Under the pieces are notes generated by a model that was given only the letters and a program-made list of their open reading frames with translations, did no database searches and was not told where the DNA came from. Of a stretch of 39,596 bases of DNA, positions 1 through 9,959 are shown piece by piece. This stretch comes from Candidatus Daviesbacteria bacterium (GTDB taxonomy: Bacteria; Patescibacteriota; Microgenomatia; Daviesbacterales; UBA10151). The stretch spans positions 1-39,596 of the forward strand of contig JACQIX010000012.1 of NCBI GenBank assembly GCA_016198275.1, read 5' to 3'. The translations under genes and the position numbers were made by a program. Numbering within the stretch: position 1 is the stretch's first letter; the number at the start of each line of letters is the position of its first letter.

Positions 1-451
1 CTGGACACGATGGGCCAGGTTGAGGTTGAGGCTGAGGTTGAGGTGCACATAAATAACTGCATGCCCCATCAGATTGGTTAGGACCGGTGGAAAAGGCTCC
101 GCTGCAGCTGTTTGTATACACAGGGCGTGAGGTATTACAATCTATACATTCATTATATTGGAAAACAGGGGTACATTGACCACCTGATGGAGGAGGTGGT
201 TGGCCAGGTGGAGGACCACCAGGAGGTGGACCAACAGGAGGTGGAGGGGCTGGGGGAATTTCTCCTCCGAATCCTGGTTCTTCACAACCTGGAAAAGATG
301 GGTCTAAACAGTTATCATCTTCAGCTAAAACAGCGTTTGGACCTCTTTGCAGATCCCCCAGCACCATTTGCCTACCCCCTGCCAAAAGTACCATGGCAGA
401 TAGACCAATTAATAAGTACCTGCTGAATTTTTGCCAAAAAAATAATTTCAT
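1..451 (-). CDS. Secreted Pro/Gly- and Cys-rich hypothetical protein, truncated at left window edge
   Basis: Minus-strand translation from ATG at 451 is open to position 1: MKLFFWQKFSRYLLIGLSAMVLLAGG...EDDNCLDPSFPGCEEPGFGGEIPPAPPPPVGPPPGGPPPGQPPPPSGGQC...CAPQPQPQPQPQPGPSCP. Has an N-terminal hydrophobic signal, then PPPG and PQ repeats and many Cys. Absent from the ORF track because it runs off the edge. Confidence 0.7.
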   Translation of the reverse strand, partial: MKLFFWQKFSRYLLIGLSAMVLLAGGRQMVLGDLQRGPNAVLAEDDNCLDPSFPGCEEPGFGGEIPPAPPPPVGPPPGGPPPGQPPPPSGGQCTPVFQYNECIDCNTSRPVYTNSCSGAFSTGPNQSDGACSYLCAPQPQPQPQPGPSCP

Positions 452-457
452 AATCTT

Positions 458-2029
458 TTAAACTCTAAATGGACCTGGATAAGTCCGGGCTGGTGGTAGT
501 GCAACTCCCCTATTAGCAAAACGATATCTTATTTCTCTATCCGTCCACCGTATAGCGTTCCAAGACCTGGTTCTTAGATGGCCTGGGCGATTAAGCAATA
601 ATCCTAAAGATATTAGCCATCCTGCCAGATCAACACCAAATCTTAAGGGGCGCTGAGTGTTAGTTCCAGAGACCCAATCAACACTTTGGGCTGGAAGATC
701 TAACATAAATACTCCGGCTTTTAGAGTTCCTCCAAGGTAAGGTATTTTATAAATGTCAGTAGCTGCATCAGTTCTGACTGCAGGTTGCTGTTCACCCGCA
801 GGTTTTTGAGGAGATTGAGGAATCGGTTGTTCTGGTGGCGGGATCGTAGCCTCTTTTGCTTGTTGGGCTCGTAATTTTTCAAGCTCTGCTGTCAATTCAG
901 CAGTCTTTTTCGCTTGCTCAGCGTTAGCTGCCCGAGCTCGGGTAAGTTCATTGTCTTTACCGGTATATGCTTGTTCTAATTGGGCAACTTTGGTGGCCAG
1001 TTGTTCTGGAACTCTGGCAGCTTGACCAGTTGTAGCAGTTGCGGCAGCAGGAGGGGCGCTAATACTTGGTTTTGCAGGAGGTTGTGTTGGAGGAGTAGTA
1101 GTAGCAGCAGGCTTACTTTTCTCTGCATCTGTTTTCTCTTTTGCTCTGGCTTCTTGTGCGTGTTTTATCATATCCATCAGGTTGTCACGGAATATCTTTG
1201 CATTATTTTGAGGGTTATCTCCTTGCGGTGTTAATCCAATCTTTCTGCCAAGGATTTCCTGCATCCGTTGATCAACTTTGGTGCCAATTGGATAAACCGC
1301 TGCTTGTTTTGCCGCCTTCCTATGGTCTTCTTCAGTGCCGTATCTTCCTCCAACAGCGTAGCCTTCTTGGTTACACGAAACTACGGTATTTATTTCTACC
1401 GGTAAAGTAGGATCAGAAGCATTTCTTAGCGGATCTCGTAAAAATGATACTCGGATTTGAACAGCTTTAGTGCCTCGCGGGCCTACCACATTTGATTTTG
1501 TTTGTAGAGTTAATTTTGGATCTATGGGGAATATTGCTTCCGCATGATCACCGCCTACAACATTCATATTGCCTCTTGCAATTTCTGTTCTTTTTGATTT
1601 GGGATCTTTAGGATCATCTAAAACATTCAAAGACACTTCTCCAAATTGATACGGGCCAACCATAAAATCCACTGTGTCTATAATACCTTTTCTGTTTGGT
1701 GTTAAGGGGTGGTCTGCAAATCCATATCCTAGTGCTACGTATTTTTTTACTGGACAATCTAAATCATCTGCTTTGGCTGTGGGAGTGATGCCTGTACCTG
1801 CAGGCTGAAAATGCTCTGCTATCAAACTTGCAGCTACTGTTGCGGATGAAACCAGTCCAAATAAAATAAGAAATCTTAAACTTTTGTCTGGTATTTTTCT
1901 AACTGATGGACCATAGACGAAGTGGGATAAACTTCTATCTTGTGGTCGCAATGTTATTATATCTGGGGTATGGCCTGAAACTTGATGTTTTTTATCTTCA
2001 ATTCCCATAATTAGGACGGAGTTTATCAC
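458..2029 (-). CDS. Membrane-anchored hypothetical protein with Ala/Pro-rich and coiled-coil linker
   Basis: 523-aa ORF with hydrophobic segments (FLILFGLVSSATVAASLIA; FGVDLAGWLISLGLLL), a Pro/Ala/Thr-rich stretch and a coiled coil (LATKVAQLEQAYTGKDNELTRARAANAEQAKKTAELTAELEKL). True start may be ATG at 2008. Confidence 0.75.
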   Translation of the reverse strand: MINSVLIMGIEDKKHQVSGHTPDIITLRPQDRSLSHFVYGPSVRKIPDKSLRFLILFGLVSSATVAASLIAEHFQPAGTGITPTAKADDLDCPVKKYVALGYGFADHPLTPNRKGIIDTVDFMVGPYQFGEVSLNVLDDPKDPKSKRTEIARGNMNVVGGDHAEAIFPIDPKLTLQTKSNVVGPRGTKAVQIRVSFLRDPLRNASDPTLPVEINTVVSCNQEGYAVGGRYGTEEDHRKAAKQAAVYPIGTKVDQRMQEILGRKIGLTPQGDNPQNNAKIFRDNLMDMIKHAQEARAKEKTDAEKSKPAATTTPPTQPPAKPSISAPPAAATATTGQAARVPEQLATKVAQLEQAYTGKDNELTRARAANAEQAKKTAELTAELEKLRAQQAKEATIPPPEQPIPQSPQKPAGEQQPAVRTDAATDIYKIPYLGGTLKAGVFMLDLPAQSVDWVSGTNTQRPLRFGVDLAGWLISLGLLLNRPGHLRTRSWNAIRWTDREIRYRFANRGVALPPARTYPGPFRV

Positions 2030-2057
2030 ATAGGCTTATAATAATCAATACCCCAAA

Positions 2058-2285
2058 TTATATTGGTTTTCCACTCAACCCGAAGTTAAGTAAATCATTA
2101 ATAAATCCAATTGCCTGAAGTGGCCAGGTGAAAATTACCGAATAAAAGGAAGGAGAAAGGAAAGATAAAAATGGCCAATGGTAGTAAAGAGCAAAAACAA
2201 TGGCAAAGACAAAACCAATTATAAAATAAAAAATAGCGATGGTGGAAATGAACTTTTCCGGCGAAATGAAATTTTCTTTAGACAT
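2058..2285 (-). CDS. Small membrane protein (75 aa)
   Basis: Starts 2 nt after the gyrA stop; two hydrophobic segments (FISTIAIFYFIIGFVFAIVFALYY; FYSVIFTWPLQAIGFI). Confidence 0.6.
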   Translation of the reverse strand: MSKENFISPEKFISTIAIFYFIIGFVFAIVFALYYHWPFLSFLSPSFYSVIFTWPLQAIGFINDLLNFGLSGKPI

Positions 2286-2287
2286 CT

Positions 2288-4732
2288 CTACTCCACTATA
2301 TCTTTACTAGATACTACTGTTGCAGCAGCCACTTTCTCCCCGCTCCTTACCCTCATTAAAATTACCCCCTGGGTTTGTCTTTGTAAAGTGGGAACTTGCT
2401 GTAAGTTCATCTTAATAAGCTGACCCTTGGTAGAAGTTAAAACCAAAGTATCCATTTTTTTATCAATTGCTTGGGCTGTTACAATCGGGCCGGTTTTTTG
2501 GTTGACTTTGGCAGCTTTGACTCCCTGTCCTCCCCTGCCCTGTGAATGCCAGGCAGAAAATTTGGTTTTTTTGCCCAAACCATTTTCCATAATGACTAAA
2601 AGTTCTTCATTATCTACTACCTTATTTAAAGAAACCACCTCATCCCCTTTGCCAAGCCTAATCCCTCTGACCCCGGAAGTATCCCTGTGGGTGGGTTTGA
2701 CCTGAATTTCAGAAAAACGAATTGATTTTCCCCTGTTTGAAACAATAATCAGGTCATCTTTGCCGGAGGTCGGTCCAACCCAGCCTAACTCATCGTTAGG
2801 ATCTAATTTAATTGCTACTAAACCGTTTTTGCGGATATTGGCATATTCTGCTAAAGCGGTTTTTTTCACAGTCCCAACTTTAGTACACATAAAGAAGTAT
2901 TTTGTGTTTTCCCCTTTTTGGCGGGTGGTCAAAACCGCAGTGACTTTTTCTCCAGTATCAATATTTATTAAATTGACAATGGCCTGGCCCTTGGCAGCTC
3001 TTTGAGTTTCGGGAATTTCCCAAACTTTAATTTGAAAAACCCGTCCCCGGTTAGTAAAAAAGAGGATGTTGTCATGAGTTTGGGTGTAAAAAATATGGGA
3101 GACAGCGTCTGTTTCTTTGGTAGAAATGCCTAATTTCCCTTTGCCTCCCCTTTGTTGGGTTTTGAATGAATGGGGAGATTGGCGCTTGATATATCCGCCT
3201 TGGGTAATGGTGGCGATAGTGACTTCATTTGCCACCAGATCTTCCTCGTTGAACTCCCCTATTTTTTGTTTATAAACGCGGGTTTTCCTGTCATCAGCAT
3301 ATTTTTCTTTGATTTTAGCCAGTTCATCTTTTATAACTTTTAAGATTTTTTCCGGGTGAGCAAGTAAGTTTTCCAAATAAGCAATTGTTTCTCTGATCAT
3401 TTTCAGTTCATCCTCAATTTTTTGCCGTTCCAAAGCAGCCAGCCTTCTGAGTTGCATGTCCAATATTGCCACTGCTTGAATGTCCGTTAATTTAAATTTA
3501 ACAATTAAATTATTTTTGGCTTCATCCGCATCTTTGGATTTTTTGATAGTTTCAATCACCGCATCAATTGAATCAACTGCAATCTTTAACCCTTCCAAAA
3601 TATGCTCCCGGGCTTTGGCTTCACTTAGCTCAAATTCGGAGCGTTTGCGGACAATTATTTGCCTGTGATGGATAAATTCTTCCAGGATCCGTTTAAGAGT
3701 TAACAGGTGCGGTACCCCGTCGGAGAGGCCCACCAGATTAACATTAAAAACCGATTGCATGGCTGTATGTTTGTAGAGGTTATTTAAAATTGATTGGGGT
3801 TTGGCGTCTCTTTTTAAATCAAAGACAATCCGCACCATTTGTGTTCTGTCGGACTCATCCCGCAAATCAGCTATTCCTTCTAATTTTTTATCCTTGACCA
3901 GTTCGGCAATTCTGGCAATTAGAGTAGCTTTGTTGACCTGATACGGTAGTTCAGAGACAATAATTTGCATTTTGCCCTGGGGGGTTTCATCAATTTCCGC
4001 TTTGGCCCTGGTGACAATCCTACCTTTGCCGGTGGCATAAGCTGCCAGGATTTCCGTTTGATCGTAGATGGAAGCGCCTGTGGGAAAATCAGGTCCTTTT
4101 ATAAATTGGATCAGGTCCTCAACAGTGGCATCTGGGTTTTCTATCATGTAAACAAGGGCATCACAAATCTCCCCCAAGTTATGGGGAGGGATTTGGGTGG
4201 CCATGCCAACCGCAATTCCTGAAGCCCCGTTTAATAACAGATTGGGTATCACGGATGGTAATAACACTGGTTCCTGGGTAGTGCCTGAATAATTATCTAT
4301 AAAATCAACTGTTTTTTTGTTGATATCACGGAGCAGTTCATCGGCAATCGGGGACAGTCTGGCTTCAGTATAACGCATGGCTGCCGGGGAATCGCCGTCA
4401 ATTGAGCCAAAATTCCCCTGGCCATCTACTAACATATACCTCATGGAGAAATTTTGGGCCATTCTGACCATGGCTTCATAAACTGGAGCATCGCCATGCG
4501 GGTGAAAATTTTTCAGCACCTCTCCCACCACAGCTGCACTTTTTTGATAGCGGGAGGTATGATGCAACCCTTGCTGATGCATGGCATAAATTATCCTTCT
4601 TTGGACTGGCTTTAGGCCGTCTCTAACATCGGGTAAAGCCCGGGAAACAATCACTGACATGGCATAGTCCAAATAGGACTTTTGCATTTCTTCAATAATA
4701 GGTGCCGGTTGTATTTTGCCGATATTGTTCAT
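2288..4732 (-). CDS. gyrA: DNA gyrase subunit A
   Basis: 814 aa; [36 protein letters not shown], active-site region [10 protein letters not shown], and C-terminal GyrA repeats (QRGGKGKLG). Confidence 0.97.
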   Translation of the reverse strand: MNNIGKIQPAPIIEEMQKSYLDYAMSVIVSRALPDVRDGLKPVQRRIIYAMHQQGLHHTSRYQKSAAVVGEVLKNFHPHGDAPVYEAMVRMAQNFSMRYMLVDGQGNFGSIDGDSPAAMRYTEARLSPIADELLRDINKKTVDFIDNYSGTTQEPVLLPSVIPNLLLNGASGIAVGMATQIPPHNLGEICDALVYMIENPDATVEDLIQFIKGPDFPTGASIYDQTEILAAYATGKGRIVTRAKAEIDETPQGKMQIIVSELPYQVNKATLIARIAELVKDKKLEGIADLRDESDRTQMVRIVFDLKRDAKPQSILNNLYKHTAMQSVFNVNLVGLSDGVPHLLTLKRILEEFIHHRQIIVRKRSEFELSEAKAREHILEGLKIAVDSIDAVIETIKKSKDADEAKNNLIVKFKLTDIQAVAILDMQLRRLAALERQKIEDELKMIRETIAYLENLLAHPEKILKVIKDELAKIKEKYADDRKTRVYKQKIGEFNEEDLVANEVTIATITQGGYIKRQSPHSFKTQQRGGKGKLGISTKETDAVSHIFYTQTHDNILFFTNRGRVFQIKVWEIPETQRAAKGQAIVNLINIDTGEKVTAVLTTRQKGENTKYFFMCTKVGTVKKTALAEYANIRKNGLVAIKLDPNDELGWVGPTSGKDDLIIVSNRGKSIRFSEIQVKPTHRDTSGVRGIRLGKGDEVVSLNKVVDNEELLVIMENGLGKKTKFSAWHSQGRGGQGVKAAKVNQKTGPIVTAQAIDKKMDTLVLTSTKGQLIKMNLQQVPTLQRQTQGVILMRVRSGEKVAAATVVSSKDIVE

Positions 4733-4823
4733 CTTTGGGAGTATTAAAAAATGGCCATTTAGCCAATTAAATTATACCTTTTTTGGTTCACTTTAAGCAA
4801 GGGGTTGATGATAAAATTGTTAT

Positions 4824-5996
4824 ATGTCCAAAGAAGCAAATGAATTAATAAAACTAAATGGCTTATTCTTCTTCACCTTATCTGTTGCCAGTATATTTGT
4901 TAACTTATTCCTTTTTCAATTAGGCGGCTTTTATGCGGTTATAAAATACGGATTACTTAACCTGACATTTCTTTTAGTCATATACCTGTATTCAGGATAC
5001 TTATTAAAAAAATATTCCTCCAGCGTTTTAATCCGCACAGGGTTATTATTTTTTACTATTTTATATACCATCCTGCTCCTTTTAGGTGAAAGATCGATCA
5101 ATTTCCTAATCCCTTTAGGAATAATTAATGGATTAGCAAATGGTTTTTACTGGCCTGGTATCAACCTGATCCAATATAATGTGACTCATGAGCATTCCAG
5201 GAATGAGTATTTTGGCAAGTTTAATTTCTTTATCAATATCGGCTCTGCCTTTGGCCCACTTTTAGGTGGTTTAATTATTTATCTTTTTAACTTATATAAT
5301 CTCAAATTTTTTGGTTATATCGCTGTTTTTTCTTTAGTGGCAATACTATTTGCTATACTTTTTTTGATAACAAATAAATTGCCTAGCTTTGCAGGTATTC
5401 AGTATTCATCCCGACAAATATTAAAACATAAGCGTTCTTTGCACTGGAAAATAGTCTTATCACAGCAGTTTCTATATGGACTTTTTGATATTTCTTTTGC
5501 TACTATCTCCACAGTTTTAATTTTTCTTTTTCTACAGCAGGAGTTTATTATTGGAGTTGTAAATACAGTTGCTTCGATAATTTTTGCTTTTGCTAATATT
5601 TTAGCTATTAGACTTCTTAAAAAAAATAAAAGAATTTATATTTTAGGTACGCTTTTAGCGACTTTTGGATTATATTTATTTGGAATGTCACAAACTTGGC
5701 TAGGAATTTTTGGATTAGTCCTATTGACTGACGTATTTTTACCTATTCTAAATATAGTCACCTCAAAAGGGATTTATGACACTGTTGATTCGGTTAAAGA
5801 AGAGTGGAAAAATAAATATTACTTTCTAGTAGAAAGAGATATAGCATTAGGAGTTGCACGGATATTAATTTATGCTATTTTACTGATTTTATTTACACCT
5901 GAAAACCAAACTGCTATTTCTAAAAACTGGATTCTGATTGTTCCAATTTTTCCGCTGATTATTGGAACACTGCAGATATATAAGGAAAAGGTTTAA
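4824..5996 (+). CDS. MFS-type permease
   Basis: 390 aa, about 12 hydrophobic segments; 'GIINGLANGFYWPGINLIQYNVTHEHSRNEYFGKFNFFINIGSAFGPLLGG' is MFS-like. Confidence 0.75.
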   Translation: MSKEANELIKLNGLFFFTLSVASIFVNLFLFQLGGFYAVIKYGLLNLTFLLVIYLYSGYLLKKYSSSVLIRTGLLFFTILYTILLLLGERSINFLIPLGIINGLANGFYWPGINLIQYNVTHEHSRNEYFGKFNFFINIGSAFGPLLGGLIIYLFNLYNLKFFGYIAVFSLVAILFAILFLITNKLPSFAGIQYSSRQILKHKRSLHWKIVLSQQFLYGLFDISFATISTVLIFLFLQQEFIIGVVNTVASIIFAFANILAIRLLKKNKRIYILGTLLATFGLYLFGMSQTWLGIFGLVLLTDVFLPILNIVTSKGIYDTVDSVKEEWKNKYYFLVERDIALGVARILIYAILLILFTPENQTAISKNWILIVPIFPLIIGTLQIYKEKV

Positions 5997-6607
5997 GGTA
6001 AAGGATATTTTTTGGGCCAATTTCGCCAGGCCTGCAGGTCTCTATACAAAGGAAATTCTTCCTTTTTAACATGATGTAAATGATCGGGATTTTTAATTCG
6101 CTCCACAAAAAATTTGCCGTCCAAATGGTCAATTTCATGCTGGAAAATCCTGGCCACATAATCTGAATGTTTTTCTTCCACCATATCCCACCTCGGAGGT
6201 AGGACTGAAGCTATACCTGGGGTTTTTAATGTATAAGCCCTAACTTTTACGGAAGTTGACCTGGAGACTATCCCACAAACTTCAGGTAGACTGTAACAAC
6301 CTTCATACCACTCCCCTTCTTTTTTAGAAGCCCAAATGATTTCTGGATTAATATAAATTCTTAAATCCCCTATTTTACCTTTACCATTAGTTTTAACATC
6401 CACTAAAATTATCCTTTTGAAAATGCCAATTTGCGGTGCTGCCAATCCTACCATGATAGGTTTTTGCCGATTTTTTTGCTCACCATAAGCAATCTTTAAC
6501 ATTTTTTGATAGATAGTTTTTATATTTTTGGAAGAGATTTCAGATAAAGGAATTTCCGGAGCTTTTTTTCCAAGAAATAAGTGAGGTTTTGAGAATTTGT
6601 TTATCAT
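5993..6607 (-). CDS. def: Peptide deformylase
   Basis: Motifs VGLAAPQIG, EGCYSLPEV and QHEIDHLDG. Start set to ATG 6607 (MINKFSKPHL) instead of ORF start 6679, which would overlap ddl. Confidence 0.93.
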   Translation of the reverse strand: MINKFSKPHLFLGKKAPEIPLSEISSKNIKTIYQKMLKIAYGEQKNRQKPIMVGLAAPQIGIFKRIILVDVKTNGKGKIGDLRIYINPEIIWASKKEGEWYEGCYSLPEVCGIVSRSTSVKVRAYTLKTPGIASVLPPRWDMVEEKHSDYVARIFQHEIDHLDGKFFVERIKNPDHLHHVKKEEFPLYRDLQAWRNWPKKYPLP

Positions 6608-6618
6608 TTTTTTTAAAG

Positions 6619-6625
6619 TATAATA
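6619..6625. promoter_or_regulatory. Shared symmetric -10 element for divergent def and ddl
   Basis: GTATAATAC: TATAAT on + (6619-6624, 7 nt before the ddl ATG) and TATTAT on - (6625-6620, 12 nt before the def ATG). Confidence 0.55.
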
Positions 6626-6631
6626 CAAATT

Positions 6632-7786
6632 ATGGCAATTAGAGTGGGCTTGTTTTTTGGAGGGAGGTCTACGGAACATGAAGTTTCAGTAATTACCGCC
6701 CTTGGGGCATATGAACATTTGGATAAGAATAAATATGAAGTAACCCCCATTTATGTAAGTAAAACCGGAGATTTTTACACCAATCCTAAATTTTTGCAAT
6801 TAAAGAATTTTAAAGATGTAGATTCTTTGCTTTTATCTTCCACCAAGATTAACTTCTCCAAAGGAGGACTAAATTCAGGAGGATTTTTTTCTAAAGCAAT
6901 TACTTTGGATATTGCGTTCCTTTTCTTCCATGGGTCTTTTGGTGAAGACGGGGTAATACAGGGTCTTTTGGAGATGTATAAAATTCCTTATACAGGTTTT
7001 AATGTGATGGGTTCGGCAGTGGCTATGGACAAAGTAATTTCTAAATTAGTTTTTCAAGCCCTTGGTTTTAATGTGGCAAAATTTGTTTCAATTGGCAGAA
7101 ATGACTGGATTAAAGATTCTAAAAATTGTTTAATTGAAATAAAAAAGAAATTAAAGTTTCCGTTGATTATAAAACCCGCTGATATCGGCTCTACGATTGG
7201 TATCAATAGGGCTAAAACTGATATGGATTTGGAGTTTAATATTGAGGTGGCTGCAGTTTATTCGGATAAAATCTTAATAGAAGAAGCTTTTGAAGGCTGC
7301 ATTGAGGTTAATTGTGCTGCCTTAGGATATAATGATGTAATTCCTTCCCTTTGTGAAATGCCAATCAGATCAGGAGAGACTTTATCTTATGAGGATAAAT
7401 ATTTGAAAGGCGGGAAAAATGCTAAAAGTACTGGCATGGCTTCCCTATCCAGAAAAATTCCCGCTCCCATCAGTCAAAATCTTACCAAAAAAATTCAAGA
7501 AACTACAGTTAAAATCTTTAAAGCTTTAGAAGGTTGCGGGGTGGCAAGAATTGATTATTTTGTAGATGTTAAAAAAGAAAAGTTTTACGTTAACGAAATA
7601 AACTCCCCTCCAGGATCATTGGCATTTTATCTTTTTGAATTATTGCCAATTGGAATAAAATATTCCCAGCTTTTGGATAGAATCATTGAAGATGGTCTTA
7701 AACGTTTTGAAGATCAAAAAAAGACCCAATATATTTTTAATTCCCCCCTTCTTTCCCAAATGGCCAAAGCAGGTGGAATAAATTAA
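6632..7786 (+). CDS. ddl: D-alanine--D-alanine ligase
   Basis: MAIRVGLFFGGRSTEHEVSVITA, HGSFGEDGVIQGLLE, KPADIGSTIGI, YVNEINSPPGS. Confidence 0.96.
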   Translation: MAIRVGLFFGGRSTEHEVSVITALGAYEHLDKNKYEVTPIYVSKTGDFYTNPKFLQLKNFKDVDSLLLSSTKINFSKGGLNSGGFFSKAITLDIAFLFFHGSFGEDGVIQGLLEMYKIPYTGFNVMGSAVAMDKVISKLVFQALGFNVAKFVSIGRNDWIKDSKNCLIEIKKKLKFPLIIKPADIGSTIGINRAKTDMDLEFNIEVAAVYSDKILIEEAFEGCIEVNCAALGYNDVIPSLCEMPIRSGETLSYEDKYLKGGKNAKSTGMASLSRKIPAPISQNLTKKIQETTVKIFKALEGCGVARIDYFVDVKKEKFYVNEINSPPGSLAFYLFELLPIGIKYSQLLDRIIEDGLKRFEDQKKTQYIFNSPLLSQMAKAGGIN

Positions 7787-9243
7787 GAATATTGATCCGG
7801 CAGATCGTTTTCTAAAAGAATAGCAATTTCAGTGTCATACCTTGCAATTCGTTCAGTCATTTCTTTGGCCATTTGGTAGGCCAAAGATAAACCTTCCTTG
7901 GTGGAGCCAACAAAATGGGTGGTTGATTCCGGCTCTTTTAAAACCTGCTTTATTCCTTCCAATAAATATTTTTTGTTATATTCCCCAACAATAATTACCT
8001 CATCCCCAATGCAAGCTATATCATTGCCAAGTTGCCTATTTGTTCCAGCTGTTTCTTTTCCCAGTTGCACAAATCCGGGTGTGATGATAATTTTTTTAGC
8101 ATTGAAACTGTCCAATAATTTTAATGAACTTTCCGCAGATTTTGGGTTAGTGTTGTAAGAATTATCAATTAAAGTAATATTGCCCATTTTTTTAATTTCC
8201 ATTCTGTGTGGAGTTGGTAATAATAATTTTGCCCGGTCTTTGATTTCAGAAAGAGTTAGACCCAAATTTAGGGCAGCAGCTGTGGCTGCTAAGAAATTTT
8301 GTGCGTGATGTTCGCCAATTAAGGGAATTTTGATTTCTGCTTTTCCCTCAGGAGTATGGATGGTGAAAGAAGTGCTGCCACTATTGTTGCTATTTATACT
8401 GGTTGCATAAAATGGGTCTTTTTCTCGGCCATAAAAAATCGTGCGGACACTGGGGTGGAGGCTCAAATCTTTAAGTATTTTATATTCCCCATTTAATATT
8501 GCCAGCCCGTTTTCCGGCAGACTTTCTACCAGTTCAAATTTGGCTTTCGCGATATTTTCCAAAGAGCCAAATTTTTCCAAGTGCTGAGGAGCAATGGCAG
8601 TAATAATACCAGTTTGAGGCTTTATTAAAGAGGCAATCTCTTTAATCTCCCCTTGCCGATATGCTCCAATTTCGCAGATAAAAATATCAGTATTTTTTTT
8701 AACTTGCTCCAAAATAGTTTGAGCAATACCCAGCGGGGTATTAAAACTTTTAGGGGTTTTAACTACATAATATTTTTTAAATAAAAGGGTAAATAAAATA
8801 TCTTTGGTAGAAGTTTTGCCGAAAGAGCCGGTGAGCGCTACCACTTTTAAATTTGGAAGTCTGGATAATTTATTTTTGGTTTGTGTAAGTATTTTTTGTT
8901 TCTGATAAAACTCCAATGGAGAAATTAAAATTTGGGAAACCACTAAAAATAATGGAAAATAAAGAAACTTAATAAGTAAAAGAAGCAAAGTAAGCCCTAA
9001 ATTACCTATCAGCAGATAGGAAGTTACTGCCGAATCTAAAATAATCAGTGCCGTACTTTCAACTGCCAAAAGTTTTGCTTTTGGGGTCCATTCTAATTTG
9101 TGTTTTTTCTGTAAGTTTCTTTTTAATAGATTATTAGAAAACCACTTCAAAAAATCCCAGGATTTATATTCCAAAACTTGGAAAATATAAAGATGATCAA
9201 ATAAAGGGAATATTTTATGAAAAATCTTTGATATAATAAGCAA
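7783..9243 (-). CDS. murF: UDP-N-acetylmuramoyl-tripeptide--D-alanyl-D-alanine ligase-like (MurF)
   Basis: Mur ligase P-loop GSFGKTSTKD, PKSFNTPLGIAQTIL, EIGAYRQGEIKEI, HRMEIKKMGNITLIDNSYNTNPKS; extra N-terminal hydrophobic segments. Confidence 0.88.
   Translation of the reverse strand: MLIISKIFHKIFPLFDHLYIFQVLEYKSWDFLKWFSNNLLKRNLQKKHKLEWTPKAKLLAVESTALIILDSAVTSYLLIGNLGLTLLLLLIKFLYFPLFLVVSQILISPLEFYQKQKILTQTKNKLSRLPNLKVVALTGSFGKTSTKDILFTLLFKKYYVVKTPKSFNTPLGIAQTILEQVKKNTDIFICEIGAYRQGEIKEIASLIKPQTGIITAIAPQHLEKFGSLENIAKAKFELVESLPENGLAILNGEYKILKDLSLHPSVRTIFYGREKDPFYATSINSNNSGSTSFTIHTPEGKAEIKIPLIGEHHAQNFLAATAAALNLGLTLSEIKDRAKLLLPTPHRMEIKKMGNITLIDNSYNTNPKSAESSLKLLDSFNAKKIIITPGFVQLGKETAGTNRQLGNDIACIGDEVIIVGEYNKKYLLEGIKQVLKEPESTTHFVGSTKEGLSLAYQMAKEMTERIARYDTEIAILLENDLPDQYS
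8447..8475. repeat. Diverged copy of the HPKG element in murF
   Basis: ACACTGGGGTGGAGGCTCAAATCTTTAAG; encodes KDLSLHPSVRT; shares TGGGGTGGAG.CTCAAATCTTT with the holB copy. Confidence 0.5.
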
Positions 9244-9958
9244 ACCTTTCCGGGTCGTAGATATGTAAAAAATGACCCTTATCTTCCAAAGATATCAGCT
9301 TAGAATTTTTAATTAATTGATACATTCTTTTTCCATATTTTATAGGAACTGCCCTGTCTTTTTCTCCGCAAATAATTAATGTCTGGGTATTAATTTTTTT
9401 TAAATCTTGGGTTAAGTCTTCGTTTAAAGTTTTAACTAGAGTGTCTTTCATCACGCCTACATTATAGTAGTCAGATTCAATTTTTCTGTAAAATTTTTTT
9501 CTGATAAGAGATTTAATATTAAAAATATCTGGAATTAGAAAATGGAAAATTTTTGCTAATGGATAAATTAATACTCTTTTGATAGATGGATCAGGTTTTA
9601 GGCCGGAAGAACCTACTAATATTAATTTATCAACTAGATTAGGGTGTATGGCAGTTAATTTGATTGAAACTTTGCCGCCAAAAGAATGTCCTAACAGAAA
9701 GGGTTTTTTAATATTATTATTTTTGATAAACTCTGCCAGGATTTTGGCATAATCTTCGCTGTCGCAGGCCTTTTTTGGAATATCTGACCTGCCAAAACCA
9801 GGCAAATCTATCAGCCATAAAGTAAAATTGTCTTTGAGAAAATCTATGGCGGGCCAAAAGGTGGATACATCCATTCCCCATCCGTGCAGCATAATTAAAT
9901 CTTTTCCCCTGCCTACTTTTTGATAATATATATTTAGGTCGTTAATTTTAGAATACAT
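9215..9958 (-). CDS. Alpha/beta hydrolase
   Basis: HGWGMDVSTFWPAIDFL, nucleophile elbow LLGHSFGGKVS, ICGEKDRAVP, GHFLHIYDPERF. Confidence 0.88.
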   Translation of the reverse strand: MYSKINDLNIYYQKVGRGKDLIMLHGWGMDVSTFWPAIDFLKDNFTLWLIDLPGFGRSDIPKKACDSEDYAKILAEFIKNNNIKKPFLLGHSFGGKVSIKLTAIHPNLVDKLILVGSSGLKPDPSIKRVLIYPLAKIFHFLIPDIFNIKSLIRKKFYRKIESDYYNVGVMKDTLVKTLNEDLTQDLKKINTQTLIICGEKDRAVPIKYGKRMYQLIKNSKLISLEDKGHFLHIYDPERFAYYIKDFS

Positions 9959-9959
9959 A

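Noticed and set aside
112-426. + strand ORF of 104 aa
   Set aside because: Antisense to a better-supported minus-strand secreted protein (signal peptide plus Pro/Cys-rich sequence) open to the window edge; the + ORF looks like a shadow of Pro/Gly repeats.
2427-3005. Several + strand ORFs antisense to gyrA
   Set aside because: Lie entirely within gyrA; low-complexity shadow translations with no motif.
4749-4760. AAATGGCCATTT palindrome in the gyrA leader
   Set aside because: Short palindrome in AT-rich DNA; no second copy or clear regulator link.
6608-6679. N-terminal extension of def
   Set aside because: The 24-residue extension (MFRRPPSKKQAHSN...) overlaps ddl; ATG 6607 with its own -10 is more plausible.
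6688-6710. CCCTTGGGGC in ddl as a possible fifth HPKG element
   Set aside because: Lacks the GGTGGA extension, is in a different orientation relative to the gene, and encodes the conserved Ddl sequence ITALGAYEHL.
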